64,000 nt of DNA, from assembly GCF_002000125.1 (NCBI RefSeq), contig NZ_MLHH01000003.1:179336-243335 (forward strand), read 5' to 3'. The translations under genes and the position numbers were made by a program. Below are positions 1 to 8,248 of the stretch, in pieces (within the stretch, counting starts at the first letter, position 1; each line of letters opens with the position of its first letter). The DNA is from Rodentibacter heidelbergensis. GTDB taxonomy: Bacteria > Pseudomonadota > Gammaproteobacteria > Enterobacterales > Pasteurellaceae. The notes under the pieces were generated by a model. The model searched no databases, was not told the origin of the DNA, and saw nothing but the letters and a program-made list of their open reading frames with translations.

Positions 1-1934
1 AATGCCGCACGCATCGCCACTTCGGTTTTACCAAAGCCCACATCACCACAAACTAAACGATCCATCGCTTTGGGTTGGCACATATCGGAAATGACAGCGT
101 TAATCGCCATTTCTTGATCATGAGTTTCTTCAAAAGGAAAGGTGGCGGCAAATTGTTGAAATTCCTCACGATCATAATGGAACGCAAAGCCTTTTTTCGC
201 TTCACGTTGTGCATAAACATCTAACAAATCCGCTGCCACATCACGAATTTTTTCCGCCGCTTTTTGGCGTGATTTCACCCAAGCCTCGTTACCCAGTTTA
301 TGGAGTGGCGCACTTTCATCAGAACCGCCCACATAGCGGCTAATCAAATGTAAGGAAGTCACCGGCACATAAAGTTTGGCCTCGTTAGCATAATTTAGGA
401 GCAAATATTCTGCTTTCATCCCCCCTGCATCAAGGGTCACCAATCCACCATAACGCCCCACGCCATGATCCAAATGAACCACGGGTTGGCCGATTTTAAG
501 TTCCGCCAAATTCCGCACAAGGGTATCCGGATTAATGGTTTTACGCTTATCACGCTGACGCTGTTGCACCCGTTCACCCAATAAATTCGCTTCACCAATA
601 ATAGCCAATGGGGAAGATTGTTCGATAATAAAACCCTGCTCAAAGGTACTCACCAACAAACTCAATTTTTCTTGTTTAGCCTCGGCGAGAGAGGGAATTT
701 GTTTCGGTTTAATTTTTAAGGGTTGAAGCAAATCAAGCAAAGTTTCCCGACGCCCTTCCGTTTCCACGGAAAACACAATATTCCCGTTAAAATGTTCAAT
801 AAATTGACGAAGTTGCCCTAGCGGCTCTTTTTGTTGTGATTGAATGGCAATCGCCGGTAATGGGCTTACCGGTAAATTTTTCTGACGTACCGATGACCGC
901 ACTTTTTCATTTTTCAGCGTAATGCGAGGATAGGCTTTCAGTTGGCGATGGAGTTCATCAAGGTGTAACCATAAACGTTCCGGGGGTAATAAAGGACGCA
1001 TCGGATCCGCTTTGCGTTGTTCATAACGTTGTTTCGCATCTTGATAAAAACGCTCTCCCTTAACCTGATTAGCCTCCATATCCACCAACAAGGTTTGTGC
1101 CGGAAGATAATCAAATAAGGTTGCCATTTCGGCAAAAAATAGCGGTTGCCAATATTCAATACCGGAAATTAACGTGCCTTTGCTGATTTGTTGATAAATA
1201 TGTTCCGGATCACGGCGGATTTCACCGAAGGTTTCTCTAAATTGCGTGCGGAAAAATTCAATCCCCTTTTCATCTGTTGGAAATTCCTGAGCCGGCAAAA
1301 GATTTATGGATTGAATTTCATCGAGTGTGCGTTGCGTATCCACATCAAAAGTGCGGATAGAATCAATTTCATCATCAAAAAAATCTAACCGAAAAGGCAA
1401 GCTACTGCCCATTGGGAAAAGATCGAGCAATGAACCCCGTAGCGCATATTCACCATGTTCCAGCACTTGCTCTACGGCGCGATAACCGGCGGCGTCCAAT
1501 TGTAAGCGCATCTTGTCAATACTTAAGCGATCCCCTTTTTTAATCAATAACACATGGTGCTGTAAATATTGCGGTGGGCAAAGGCGTTGCATTAAAGTGG
1601 AAATCGGCAATAAAAAAATGCCTTTTTTCGCATTCTGCAAATGAAAAAGCGCACTCAGACGAGAAGAAATAATATCTTGATGAGGAGAAAAGGTATCATA
1701 GGGTAAGGTTTCCCAATCTGGAAACAGTGTCACCTCTTGTTCGCTTAATTCCGATAAAAGCTCTGATAAACGCACTGCAGTGCGGGTATCCGGTGTGACC
1801 ACCACCGTCAAATGCGGGTGATGCTGAGCCATTTCGCTAATAGCTAATGCATCAGCGCCCGATAAGACATTGCCTAAAATTTTGTGGTCGTTTGGGGAGG
1901 AAGGAATATCGAGTTGGAAAAAAGCGGTTTTCAT
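1..1934 (-). CDS. mfd: Transcription-repair coupling factor Mfd (N-terminal part, cut by window edge)
   Basis: ATP-dependent translocase that displaces RNA polymerase stalled at DNA lesions and recruits UvrA for transcription-coupled nucleotide excision repair. I translated the minus strand from the ATG at 1934 and found about 644 uninterrupted codons running off the window. The N-terminus begins MKTAFFQLDIP and continues into the UvrB-homology region (for example LFPDWETLPYDTFSPHQ near residue 65, HGEYALRGSLLDLFP near residue 150). The last visible residues are the helicase Walker A stretch DRLVCGDVGFGKTEVA, so the motor domain continues outside. It lies downstream of tmcA and a small gene on the same strand. 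A hairpin sits seven bases before the start codon and no clear ribosome binding site is visible. Identification is secure; only the 3' half is missing. Confidence 0.97.
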   Translation of the reverse strand, partial: MKTAFFQLDIPSSPNDHKILGNVLSGADALAISEMAQHHPHLTVVVTPDTRTAVRLSELLSELSEQEVTLFPDWETLPYDTFSPHQDIISSRLSALFHLQNAKKGIFLLPISTLMQRLCPPQYLQHHVLLIKKGDRLSIDKMRLQLDAAGYRAVEQVLEHGEYALRGSLLDLFPMGSSLPFRLDFFDDEIDSIRTFDVDTQRTLDEIQSINLLPAQEFPTDEKGIEFFRTQFRETFGEIRRDPEHIYQQISKGTLISGIEYWQPLFFAEMATLFDYLPAQTLLVDMEANQVKGERFYQDAKQRYEQRKADPMRPLLPPERLWLHLDELHRQLKAYPRITLKNEKVRSSVRQKNLPVSPLPAIAIQSQQKEPLGQLRQFIEHFNGNIVFSVETEGRRETLLDLLQPLKIKPKQIPSLAEAKQEKLSLLVSTFEQGFIIEQSSPLAIIGEANLLGERVQQRQRDKRKTINPDTLVRNLAELKIGQPVVHLDHGVGRYGGLVTLDAGGMKAEYLLLNYANEAKLYVPVTSLHLISRYVGGSDESAPLHKLGNEAWVKSRQKAAEKIRDVAADLLDVYAQREAKKGFAFHYDREEFQQFAATFPFEETHDQEMAINAVISDMCQPKAMDRLVCGDVGFGKTEVAMRAA

Positions 1935-1939
1935 GAATA

Positions 1940-1971
1940 ATGCGTCAATTTCTAATAAAAAATTGACGCAT
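1940..1971 (-). terminator. Hairpin between the DUF5363-like gene and mfd
   Basis: An 11-bp inverted repeat (ATGCGTCAATT at 1940-1950 with its complement at 1961-1971) lies in the 92-bp gap, ending only a few bases before the mfd start. It is not followed by a strong U-run, so it may be a weak terminator or a leader structure affecting mfd translation. Confidence 0.5.
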
Positions 1972-2026
1972 AGTTTACTGAATTAAAAAAGGGGATTCAA
2001 GATGAAAATCTGTATAAAAAAACAGG

Positions 2027-2206
2027 TTATTTTTTAAAGAGTGAATCTTCTTTACATAAATTGCCGTTTTTATCTTCTCGCATTTTTGGCACACCACAAC
2101 AGCTTGGCGAATCAAGATCGTAGGTTTTAAGAAAATTATCATATTTTTCTAAAGCCTGTTTAAACCATCCTTTTGGTTTCTCGGTATTTTCTGTTGGTGT
2201 TGTCAT
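2027..2206 (-). CDS. Small DUF5363-like protein (59 aa)
   Basis: A 59-residue ORF starting MTTPTENTEKPKGWFKQALE. It overlaps the tmcA stop codon by four bases (ATGA), with a good GAGGAA ribosome binding site inside the tmcA tail, so the two are translationally coupled. The middle contains a conserved-looking SCCGVPKM segment with adjacent cysteines, then a charged, lysine-rich tail. It resembles the short DUF5363 family of gamma-proteobacteria from memory of that family's WF/YD/C pattern; no function is known. Strong coupling to tmcA is the main support that it is a real gene. Confidence 0.75.
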   Translation of the reverse strand: MTTPTENTEKPKGWFKQALEKYDNFLKTYDLDSPSCCGVPKMREDKNGNLCKEDSLFKK

Positions 2207-4053
2207 AAAAGTTCCTCTAAGTATTGTTTAATTTCTAAACGAAAACATTCTACGCTTTTTTTCTTATTAAAGGGAAGCGCTTTTTTGCTGAAATAGTCGG
2301 AAAGTCGTGGAAAATAACGCTTGCCCTGTGCTTTCAACAAACGGCGAATAGCAGGGGTTGAAGAAAATAAGGTGCGATGAAAATAAGCAAACGTTTTTAA
2401 ATGTTGCCAATCTTCCTCATTAAGCGACCAATCCACTTCCCCCAGCCATAGCGTTTCAGCCAAAGGATGCGTTGATAGCCCCAGATCACGTTGAAATTGT
2501 CGCTGTGCGGTTTCCGTAAAAACCATCCCCGCTTCCGATATGCCCTTCAACGCAATGGCAGAATAGCAACCACTACTGGCTTCCTTGTGTTCCCCCAAAT
2601 GTACCAATGCAAAACCGCATTTTTGCCAAAAATTTGCCAGATCTTTCGTATACCCAAAGCTGACGGAAAGAAAATCCACCGCCGATGATATAGAATTGAC
2701 TAATGCCTGCCCTATCCCTTGCTGTTGCCAATGAGGCTGCACTGCAATGCGCGAAATACGCAGTGAACGCAATCGGCAAGCCTGAGGAAAATTGCCATGA
2801 AAACATAGCGCTTGTGGAACGAGATTGCCTCTGGGGCGGCGAATTCCCTGCTGAATTTGTTCAATAAGCGCCTCATCATTCATTCTGCCTTCTTCCAATG
2901 CCCAAATTGCGCCAATCAGTTGATGTTGATCTGAGGCGAGGTAAAAACGTTGTCCTTCTCCATCAAACAAACGACGTAAATCAATCGGGGAAGTTCGATA
3001 ATGGGCTAATGTCATCAAACCATAAAAAGATTCCGGCGAGCGGATAAGCTGCGCTTGTTCGATTTCATCAATCCGGATATTGGGCTTTGTGTGATAGGCA
3101 ATTTGCTCAAATTTATCTTCGGCATCCAACAACAAAAGATCTTCAATAAAATGTTCGAGGGGGTCATTTTTTTCCCAACGCAAAGGCTGATAAAGCTCAA
3201 AGTGTTGAAAAGTGCGGTCAATTTTTTGCTTAAATTTTAATTCAAAACCACGACCCGTGCCCTCATAGCTGTGAATTGTAGTGCTAAAAACAATATGGCG
3301 AAAATGTTGAGAAAATTGCTGTAATAAGGCTAAGGGGATCATTGCTACTTCATCCACGAAAAGCCAAGCACTTTCAGAAAATGAGGCATCTTGTTGTAAT
3401 CGTTGGATTAATTCGTCAGGCGCAATAAATTCAATCTTTCCTTTGGCAAAACTATACAATGTATTGACCGCACTTTTATTGGGGGCGGTGAGGTAAATCG
3501 GTTCATCAATTCGATTAGCCAGCATACCTAACAAAGCAGATTTTCCCCGCCCTCGTTTTGCCGTCAAAAAATAAAGATCACACTGCCTTTGTAAAATTGC
3601 CTCAATAATTTGTTGCTGTTCATCCGTCGCCTGCTTTTGCTTTTCTTCATAACTAAAAATGGGAGGAAAACTGACCGCACTTGCTTTTTGTAAAATCGGG
3701 AAATGAGAGCGTGCGATACATTGTTTGAAGTGATGAATAAAATGGGGTGTGCAAATCACCGACTGATTTCCGTTCCAACGAAGGCTATCCACATCAGGCT
3801 GTTTTTCTAAATCTTCCCAAGTGGAAAGTAACAAACAGAAAGTTCCCCCTCTTTTTAGTGTTCCACTTGCAATGGCAAGGGACTCTAAATGAATACCCTG
3901 TCTAGCATCAAATAAAATATGTTCAAATTCTTGTCCCAATAAATTCTCGGCTTTTGAAAAAGGCACACCCTGCTCTCCAAGTATTAAAACCTGTGGAGGT
4001 AAGGCTTGAGGAAGCACATCTGAAATCAAAACAAAGCATTGGCGAGTTAGCAT
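2203..4053 (-). CDS. tmcA: tRNA(Met) cytidine acetyltransferase TmcA
   Basis: Uses acetyl-CoA and ATP to make N4-acetylcytidine at the wobble position of elongator tRNA-Met, which keeps the AUG codon distinct from AUA. The 616-residue protein shows the expected order: an N-terminal RecD-like module with Walker A TAKRGRGKSALLG near residue 165 and a DEVAMIP Walker B near residue 235, followed by a GNAT acetyltransferase region (RISRIAVQPHWQQQGIGQAL, residues about 430-450). Length is somewhat shorter than the E. coli enzyme (about 670), mainly at the N-terminus. An AAGGA ribosome binding site precedes the ATG at 4053. The downstream small gene overlaps its stop by four bases. Confidence 0.95.
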   Translation of the reverse strand: MLTRQCFVLISDVLPQALPPQVLILGEQGVPFSKAENLLGQEFEHILFDARQGIHLESLAIASGTLKRGGTFCLLLSTWEDLEKQPDVDSLRWNGNQSVICTPHFIHHFKQCIARSHFPILQKASAVSFPPIFSYEEKQKQATDEQQQIIEAILQRQCDLYFLTAKRGRGKSALLGMLANRIDEPIYLTAPNKSAVNTLYSFAKGKIEFIAPDELIQRLQQDASFSESAWLFVDEVAMIPLALLQQFSQHFRHIVFSTTIHSYEGTGRGFELKFKQKIDRTFQHFELYQPLRWEKNDPLEHFIEDLLLLDAEDKFEQIAYHTKPNIRIDEIEQAQLIRSPESFYGLMTLAHYRTSPIDLRRLFDGEGQRFYLASDQHQLIGAIWALEEGRMNDEALIEQIQQGIRRPRGNLVPQALCFHGNFPQACRLRSLRISRIAVQPHWQQQGIGQALVNSISSAVDFLSVSFGYTKDLANFWQKCGFALVHLGEHKEASSGCYSAIALKGISEAGMVFTETAQRQFQRDLGLSTHPLAETLWLGEVDWSLNEEDWQHLKTFAYFHRTLFSSTPAIRRLLKAQGKRYFPRLSDYFSKKALPFNKKKSVECFRLEIKQYLEELL

Positions 4054-4318
4054 AAGGGATCCTTATCATCATTTCCGTGCATTTTAACGAAATTTTTATG
4101 TTCCACAAAACCTCATCCATATTGACCGCACTTTTCTTTACAACACGCATCATAGGCTTTCTAATAGGCTTTCTAACAGGCTGTTTATTTTGGCATCATG
4201 GTGAATAAATTTTGATCTAACGCATAATTTGATAGGGTTATACTTTGACCATATTGAATTGCCCCTGCTTTTACACTATGCTTTCACCGTTTTTTTGTAA
4301 CCTTAGGAGTAGTACCCA
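4054..4318. other. Divergent intergenic region tmcA / manX
   Basis: 265 bp that must hold both the tmcA and manXYZ promoters. It contains one USS (near 4124) and a 12-bp unit (ATAGGCTTTCTA) repeated in tandem twice with a third partial copy, about 4151-4180. A TATACT -10-like hexamer lies at 4239-4244. I see an AATTTTGATCT stretch resembling half of a CRP site, but no convincing full operator. Confidence 0.4.
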
Positions 4319-5305
4319 ATGATTCAAGTAATCGTTGCCGCTCACGGCAAACTTGCCGCAGAGTTGGTAAACTCTTCTGAAATGGTGTTTGGCGAAGTGG
4401 AAGGTCTCCACGGCGTCACATTCGTTCCGGGAGAAGGACAAGACACCTTGGTGGAAAAATATGAAGCGATTATCGCAGAATGTGATCCCGCCGATTCGGT
4501 GTTATTTTTGGTCGATTTATTCGGCGGCAGCCCTTATAACGCTGCGGCTCGAGTGGCGGCAAAACGCCCACAAGATGATATTGTCACCGGGGTAAGTTTA
4601 CCGATGTTGTTGGAAGTGTTGGATGCAAAAGACGATGCCAAATCAGCAGAAGAACTGGCCGATACTGCAAAAGAAGTGGGTGTGATGGCAGTGAAAAGCT
4701 ATCGCAAACCCGATGAAACCGCTTCCTTTAACTCAGCAGAAGAAACTGCGGTCGCCTCATCAGAAGAAGCGCAACCAGAAGAAGACAATACACAATATGA
4801 TCCGAACGGTCGTATGAGTGTGAACCTGTTGCGAATTGATGACCGTTTAATCCATGGTCAAGTGGCAACATCTTGGGCAAAAGCGGTGAAATGCGAGGCG
4901 ATTTTTGCTATCAGTGATGAAGTGGCGAATGATGAACTTCGCAAAGAATTGTTACTCCAAATTGCCCCTCCTCATTTGAAAGCCTATGTGATTTCGGTGG
5001 ATAAAGCGATTAAGGTGTATAACAACCCGAAATACGCCAGCCGTAATATCTTAATGTTAGTCACCAAACCGGAAGATGCGGTGCGTTTAATTGAAGGTGG
5101 GCTGCGTATTGATACCATCAATGTTGGGGGAATGACGCACAAAGAAGGCAATAAACAACTTTCTGATGCGGTCACCGTTAATCCATCGAATGTGGAAGCA
5201 TTCAAAAAATTACTTGATATGGGTGTCAAACTCTCACTTCAGAAAGTGGCCGCCAATAAACCGGTTGAGCTAACCCGTGAAAAATTAGATTCAATTAAAT
5301 TTTAG
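4319..5305 (+). CDS. manX: Mannose-family PTS enzyme IIAB
   Basis: Cytoplasmic phosphoryl carrier of the mannose/glucosamine phosphotransferase system. It takes phosphate from HPr on the IIA domain and passes it through IIB to the incoming sugar. The 328-residue protein is the usual IIA-IIB fusion: IIA residues 1-135 with the phospho-histidine in IVAAHGKLA (His near 9), then an Ala/Glu-rich linker (about 137-160), then IIB beginning MSVNLLRIDDRLIHGQV with its active histidine in that motif. An AGGAG-like site lies just before the ATG. manY follows 11 bp later, so all three are one operon. Specificity (mannose, glucose, glucosamine) cannot be told from sequence. Confidence 0.96.
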   Translation: MIQVIVAAHGKLAAELVNSSEMVFGEVEGLHGVTFVPGEGQDTLVEKYEAIIAECDPADSVLFLVDLFGGSPYNAAARVAAKRPQDDIVTGVSLPMLLEVLDAKDDAKSAEELADTAKEVGVMAVKSYRKPDETASFNSAEETAVASSEEAQPEEDNTQYDPNGRMSVNLLRIDDRLIHGQVATSWAKAVKCEAIFAISDEVANDELRKELLLQIAPPHLKAYVISVDKAIKVYNNPKYASRNILMLVTKPEDAVRLIEGGLRIDTINVGGMTHKEGNKQLSDAVTVNPSNVEAFKKLLDMGVKLSLQKVAANKPVELTREKLDSIKF

Positions 5306-5316
5306 GAGAGCCTTTT

Positions 5317-6111
5317 ATGTCAACAATGGAACTCATTTTAGTCGTACTGGTTGCGGCAATCTGCGGTATGGGAAGCGTGTTAGATGAACGTCAAACCCAC
5401 CGCCCACTTTTTGCTTGTACCATGATTGGTTTGGTTTTAGGTGATCTTGAAACCGGTATCATTCTTGGCGGTACATTAGAGATGATCGCCCTAGGCTGGA
5501 TGAACGTAGGTGCGGCTATGGCACCGGATGCCGCATTGGCAAGCGTTATTTCAGCGATTTTAGTCATCAAAGGCGGACAATCCGTGGGTACGGCTATCGC
5601 TATCGCCGTCCCCGTGGCGGCAGCGGGTCAAGTATTAACTATTTTTGTTCGTACTTTAACCATTTTCCTACAACACAAAGCCGATAAATTTGCAGAACAA
5701 GCCAACTTCCGTGGCATTGAGTTTTGTCACTTTGCCGGTCTTTCCCTACAAGCCTTACGGGTAGCACTGCCTGCCTTAGCCGTAGGTTTAGTGGCGGGCA
5801 CTGATACGGTAACCAGTGCATTAGATGCGATCCCTGAAGTGATCACCCGTGGTTTACAAATTGCCGGTGGTTTCATTGTGGTGGTCGGTTATGCCATGGT
5901 TATCAACATGATGCGTGCAGGGGCGTTAATGCCGTTCTTCTTCCTTGGTTTCGTTATTGCTTCCTTTACTAACTATAACCTAGTTGGATTAGGTATTTTA
6001 GGTACCTGCTTGGCGATGCTTTATATCCAATTAAATCCTCGCTTTAACCAAGCCGCAATGCCTGTTGCAAGCCAAAAAAAATTAGCCGATAACGAATTAG
6101 AAGGTCTATAA
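5317..6111 (+). CDS. manY: Mannose-family PTS enzyme IIC
   Basis: Membrane channel subunit of the mannose PTS permease, acting with IID. The 264-residue protein is almost wholly hydrophobic and carries the family pattern GLVLGDLETGIILGGTLEMIALGWMN (residues about 36-61), followed by several glycine/alanine-rich helices. It lies between manX and manZ with gaps of 11 and 10 bp and an AGGAG ribosome binding site. Length is as expected for the family. Confidence 0.96.
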   Translation: MSTMELILVVLVAAICGMGSVLDERQTHRPLFACTMIGLVLGDLETGIILGGTLEMIALGWMNVGAAMAPDAALASVISAILVIKGGQSVGTAIAIAVPVAAAGQVLTIFVRTLTIFLQHKADKFAEQANFRGIEFCHFAGLSLQALRVALPALAVGLVAGTDTVTSALDAIPEVITRGLQIAGGFIVVVGYAMVINMMRAGALMPFFFLGFVIASFTNYNLVGLGILGTCLAMLYIQLNPRFNQAAMPVASQKKLADNELEGL

Positions 6112-6121
6112 GGAGCGCATT

Positions 6122-6955
6122 ATGTCAGATCAAAAAGTGACACTTACTAAAGGTGATATTTTAAAAACCTACTTCCGTTCAACGTTCCTTTTAGGTTCAT
6201 TCAACTTTGAACGTATGCAATCAATGGGATTTTGTGTTTCGATGATCCCAACCATCAAACGTTTATACAGCAAAAAAGAAGATCAAGCGGCGGCATTAAA
6301 ACGTCACCTTGAATTCTTCAACACCCAACCTTGGGTGGGTTCCGCCATTATGGGCGTTACCGCCGCCATGGAACAGGAACGTGCCAACGGTGCAAAAGAT
6401 GTGGATGATGCGGCAATCAGTGGGGTAAAAGTGGGCTTAATGGGACCACTTGCCGGTGTGGGTGACCCGATTTTCTGGGGAACATTACGCCCTGTTTTAG
6501 CGGCACTGGGTGCCGGTATTGCCTTAACCGGTAGCATTTTAGGCCCACTTTTGTTCTTTATTTTAATTAACGTGATTCGTGCCCTAACCCGTTGGTATGG
6601 GTTCAAATACGGTTATGAAAAAGGGACAGAAATCGTTTCTGATATGGGTGGTGGCCGTTTACAAAAAATCACTCAGGGCGCTTCTATTCTGGGTCTCTTT
6701 GTGATGGGCTCACTCGTTTCAAAATGGACCAGTATCAATGTGCCATTAGAACTCACCCGTTATAAAAATCAACTTGGTGAAGAAGTCGTCGTTACCCTTC
6801 AAGGCGTATTAAACGATCTGCTTCCGGGCTTACTCGCCTTATTGCTCACTTTCTTATGTATGTACTTATTGCGTAAAAAAGTGAATGCGATGCTCATTAT
6901 CTTTGCCCTATTTGGGGTGGGGATCTTAGGTTACTGGGCGGGTATCCTTGCCTAA
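6122..6955 (+). CDS. manZ: Mannose-family PTS enzyme IID
   Basis: Second membrane subunit of the mannose PTS permease. The 277-residue protein has the conserved early part (TYFRSTFLLGSFNFERMQS, then HLEFFNTQPW near residue 62), the GLMGPLAGVGDPIFWGT motif near residue 103, and hydrophobic segments after residue 120 with a last cluster at 225-277. AGGAG precedes the start, ten bases after manY. A strong intrinsic terminator follows immediately, closing the operon. Confidence 0.96.
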   Translation: MSDQKVTLTKGDILKTYFRSTFLLGSFNFERMQSMGFCVSMIPTIKRLYSKKEDQAAALKRHLEFFNTQPWVGSAIMGVTAAMEQERANGAKDVDDAAISGVKVGLMGPLAGVGDPIFWGTLRPVLAALGAGIALTGSILGPLLFFILINVIRALTRWYGFKYGYEKGTEIVSDMGGGRLQKITQGASILGLFVMGSLVSKWTSINVPLELTRYKNQLGEEVVVTLQGVLNDLLPGLLALLLTFLCMYLLRKKVNAMLIIFALFGVGILGYWAGILA

Positions 6956-6972
6956 TACTTGAAAAATCAAAC

Positions 6973-7004
6973 CATAAGGGCGTATGATAACGCCCTTATT
7001 TTTT
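6973..7004 (+). terminator. Intrinsic terminator after manXYZ
   Basis: Stem ATAAGGGCGT (6973-6982) with its exact complement (6990-6999), a seven-base loop, and a run of T to 7004. It lies between manZ and the next gene, whose ribosome binding site AGGAAA begins directly after the T-run. Confidence 0.92.
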
Positions 7005-7015
7005 AGGAAAACATA

Positions 7016-7399
7016 ATGAAATTTAAAGACTTAATACAAGCACCGCCGAGTGAAACCTACATAAAAAACAGCTCTCGCCTCGTTTCCGGCCTCTTTATTA
7101 TCGGCGGATTACTTTATTATCCCACAAAGGGTTATGGCACCCTCATCGCCTTAGCCTTAGCACTTATTATGTTATTCGGTCAAAAAATGTTGCTCACTCA
7201 AGCCAATAAAGATTTCAATGATATGTATCAGGCAAAACAATTTTTTGAACAAACGCATAATGTTGATTATCTACGTTTTATCATGGCCCGTTCCGAACAA
7301 ATGCTAAAGGATAATAAAGTCCTGTCTGATAAAGCAAAACGTGAAATTCAGCAATTGAGGGATTATTCTGAAGAAAAATTGGCGAGTGAAAACCACTAA
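7016..7399 (+). CDS. Small membrane protein of unknown function (127 aa)
   Basis: I do not recognise a family. Residues about 20-60 form two closely spaced membrane helices (SRLVSGLFIIGGLLYY, then a leucine/alanine-rich stretch), leaving a short N-terminus and a C-terminal, charged, probably helical domain of about 65 residues ending in EEKLASENH. A clear AGGAAA ribosome binding site precedes the ATG. It begins 12 bp after the manXYZ terminator, so expression probably depends on readthrough. A role linked to the PTS is only suggested by position. Confidence 0.8.
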   Translation: MKFKDLIQAPPSETYIKNSSRLVSGLFIIGGLLYYPTKGYGTLIALALALIMLFGQKMLLTQANKDFNDMYQAKQFFEQTHNVDYLRFIMARSEQMLKDNKVLSDKAKREIQQLRDYSEEKLASENH

Positions 7400-7454
7400 A
7401 AAAATGACCGCACTTTGAGCTATCCCTCAAATGCTTATAATTTGTTAACCACAG

Positions 7455-7483
7455 TTTACACTTCAAGCTAAATTATTTAGAAT
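7455..7483 (+). promoter_or_regulatory. Sigma-70-type promoter for the first toxin-antitoxin pair
   Basis: TTTACA (7455-7460) and TAGAAT (7478-7483) separated by exactly 17 bp, 31 bp before the toxin start. This is a near-consensus vegetative promoter; the repressor is expected to be the antitoxin itself. Confidence 0.6.
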
Positions 7484-7513
7484 AGCTCCCTAAACATCAG
7501 CCCTATTTTCCCC

Positions 7514-7813
7514 ATGACTGTTCAAATAAAAACCACTTTAACCTTTGATAACTGGCTAAGTAAACTAAAGAATATTCGTGCAAAAGCGAAGATTAATGCA
7601 CGGATCAAACGTTTACAATTTGGCAACTTTGGGGACATTAAAAGCGTCAATGATGGTATTTTTGAGCTACGCATAGATGAAGGACAAGGCTACCGAATTT
7701 ATCTGAAAAATCAAAATGGTGTTCTGATCTTTTTACTCTGTGGCGGAGATAAATCCACACAAGAACAAGATATCAAAAAAGCAAAACAACTTGCGAAGGA
7801 GTTAGGATTATGA
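7514..7813 (+). CDS. Type II toxin, RelE/ParE superfamily (HI1419-like)
   Basis: The 99-residue protein matches the addiction-module killer family typified by H. influenzae HI1419: LTFDNWLSKLKNIRAKAKINARIKRL at the N-terminus, then GDIKSVNDGIFELRIDEGQGYRIYL, then a strand LIFLLCGGDKSTQ. Such toxins are RelE-fold mRNA interferases or related ribosome/gyrase poisons; the exact activity is not determinable here. The toxin gene precedes the antitoxin and overlaps it by four bases (ATGA), typical of this class. A vegetative promoter is visible just upstream. Confidence 0.9.
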   Translation: MTVQIKTTLTFDNWLSKLKNIRAKAKINARIKRLQFGNFGDIKSVNDGIFELRIDEGQGYRIYLKNQNGVLIFLLCGGDKSTQEQDIKKAKQLAKELGL

Positions 7814-8103
7814 CTGAACAATTAAAAGATTTTGATATTGCTGAGCATCTCACTTCCGAAGAGGAAATCCAGCTTTATCTCAACGAAATTTTACAAGAAG
7901 AAAATGTTGAGCTTATTTTATCCGCACTGGGGGATATTGCTCGGGCCCGTAATATGAGCCAAATTGCGCGTGATGCCGGAATGAGCCGTGAAGGGCTTTA
8001 TAAAGCATTATCTGGTTCAGGTAACCCAACTTTTGCCACTGTAATGAAAGTGATGAAAGCGCTCAATCTGAAATTTCAAGTTCAACAATCCCACTTCGCT
8101 TAA
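7810..8103 (+). CDS. Antitoxin, HTH addiction-module protein (HI1420-like)
   Basis: 97-residue partner of the preceding toxin. The N-terminus (DFDIAEHLTSEEEIQLYLNE) is the family's usual lead, followed by a Cro/C1-type helix-turn-helix: NMSQIARDAGMSREGLYKALSGSGNPTFATVMKVMKAL (residues about 51-89). It should neutralise the toxin and autorepress the operon. Start and toxin stop overlap by four bases. No further gene is attached to the module. Confidence 0.92.
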   Translation: MTEQLKDFDIAEHLTSEEEIQLYLNEILQEENVELILSALGDIARARNMSQIARDAGMSREGLYKALSGSGNPTFATVMKVMKALNLKFQVQQSHFA

Positions 8104-8191
8104 ATAAAAAGTGTGGCCAAATCAACCGCACTTTGAGCTTCCCTAAAACTTGACCTACATCACAAAACAGTGAAATCGCTATTGAGATTTT

Positions 8192-8226
8192 TTCTTATTT
8201 AGAGATAATACGATTCTAAATAAGAA
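8192..8226. promoter_or_regulatory. Perfect 12-bp dyad upstream of the iron operon
   Basis: TTCTTATTTAGA at 8192-8203 and its exact complement TCTAAATAAGAA at 8215-8226, separated by 11 bp that include GATAAT. It ends 22 bp before the FTR1 start and is well placed for an operator. The overlap with GATAAT hexamers gives a partial Fur-box match (about 11 of 19 by hand), so Fur is plausible; the long arms could equally suit another dimeric regulator. A weak FNR-like TTGACCTACATCAC lies at 8150-8163. Confidence 0.5.
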
Positions 8227-8248
8227 TAAATTGCATTTGGATAAATTA

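Noticed and set aside
4151..4180. 12-bp tandem repeat as phase-variation tract
   Set aside because: Only two and a half copies, upstream of tmcA/manX and outside any coding frame; no typical Haemophilus tetranucleotide tract was found in the window.
8150..8163. FNR-like TTGACCTACATCAC upstream of the iron operon
   Set aside because: Two mismatches to TTGAT-N4-ATCAA; kept only as a note beside the dyad.
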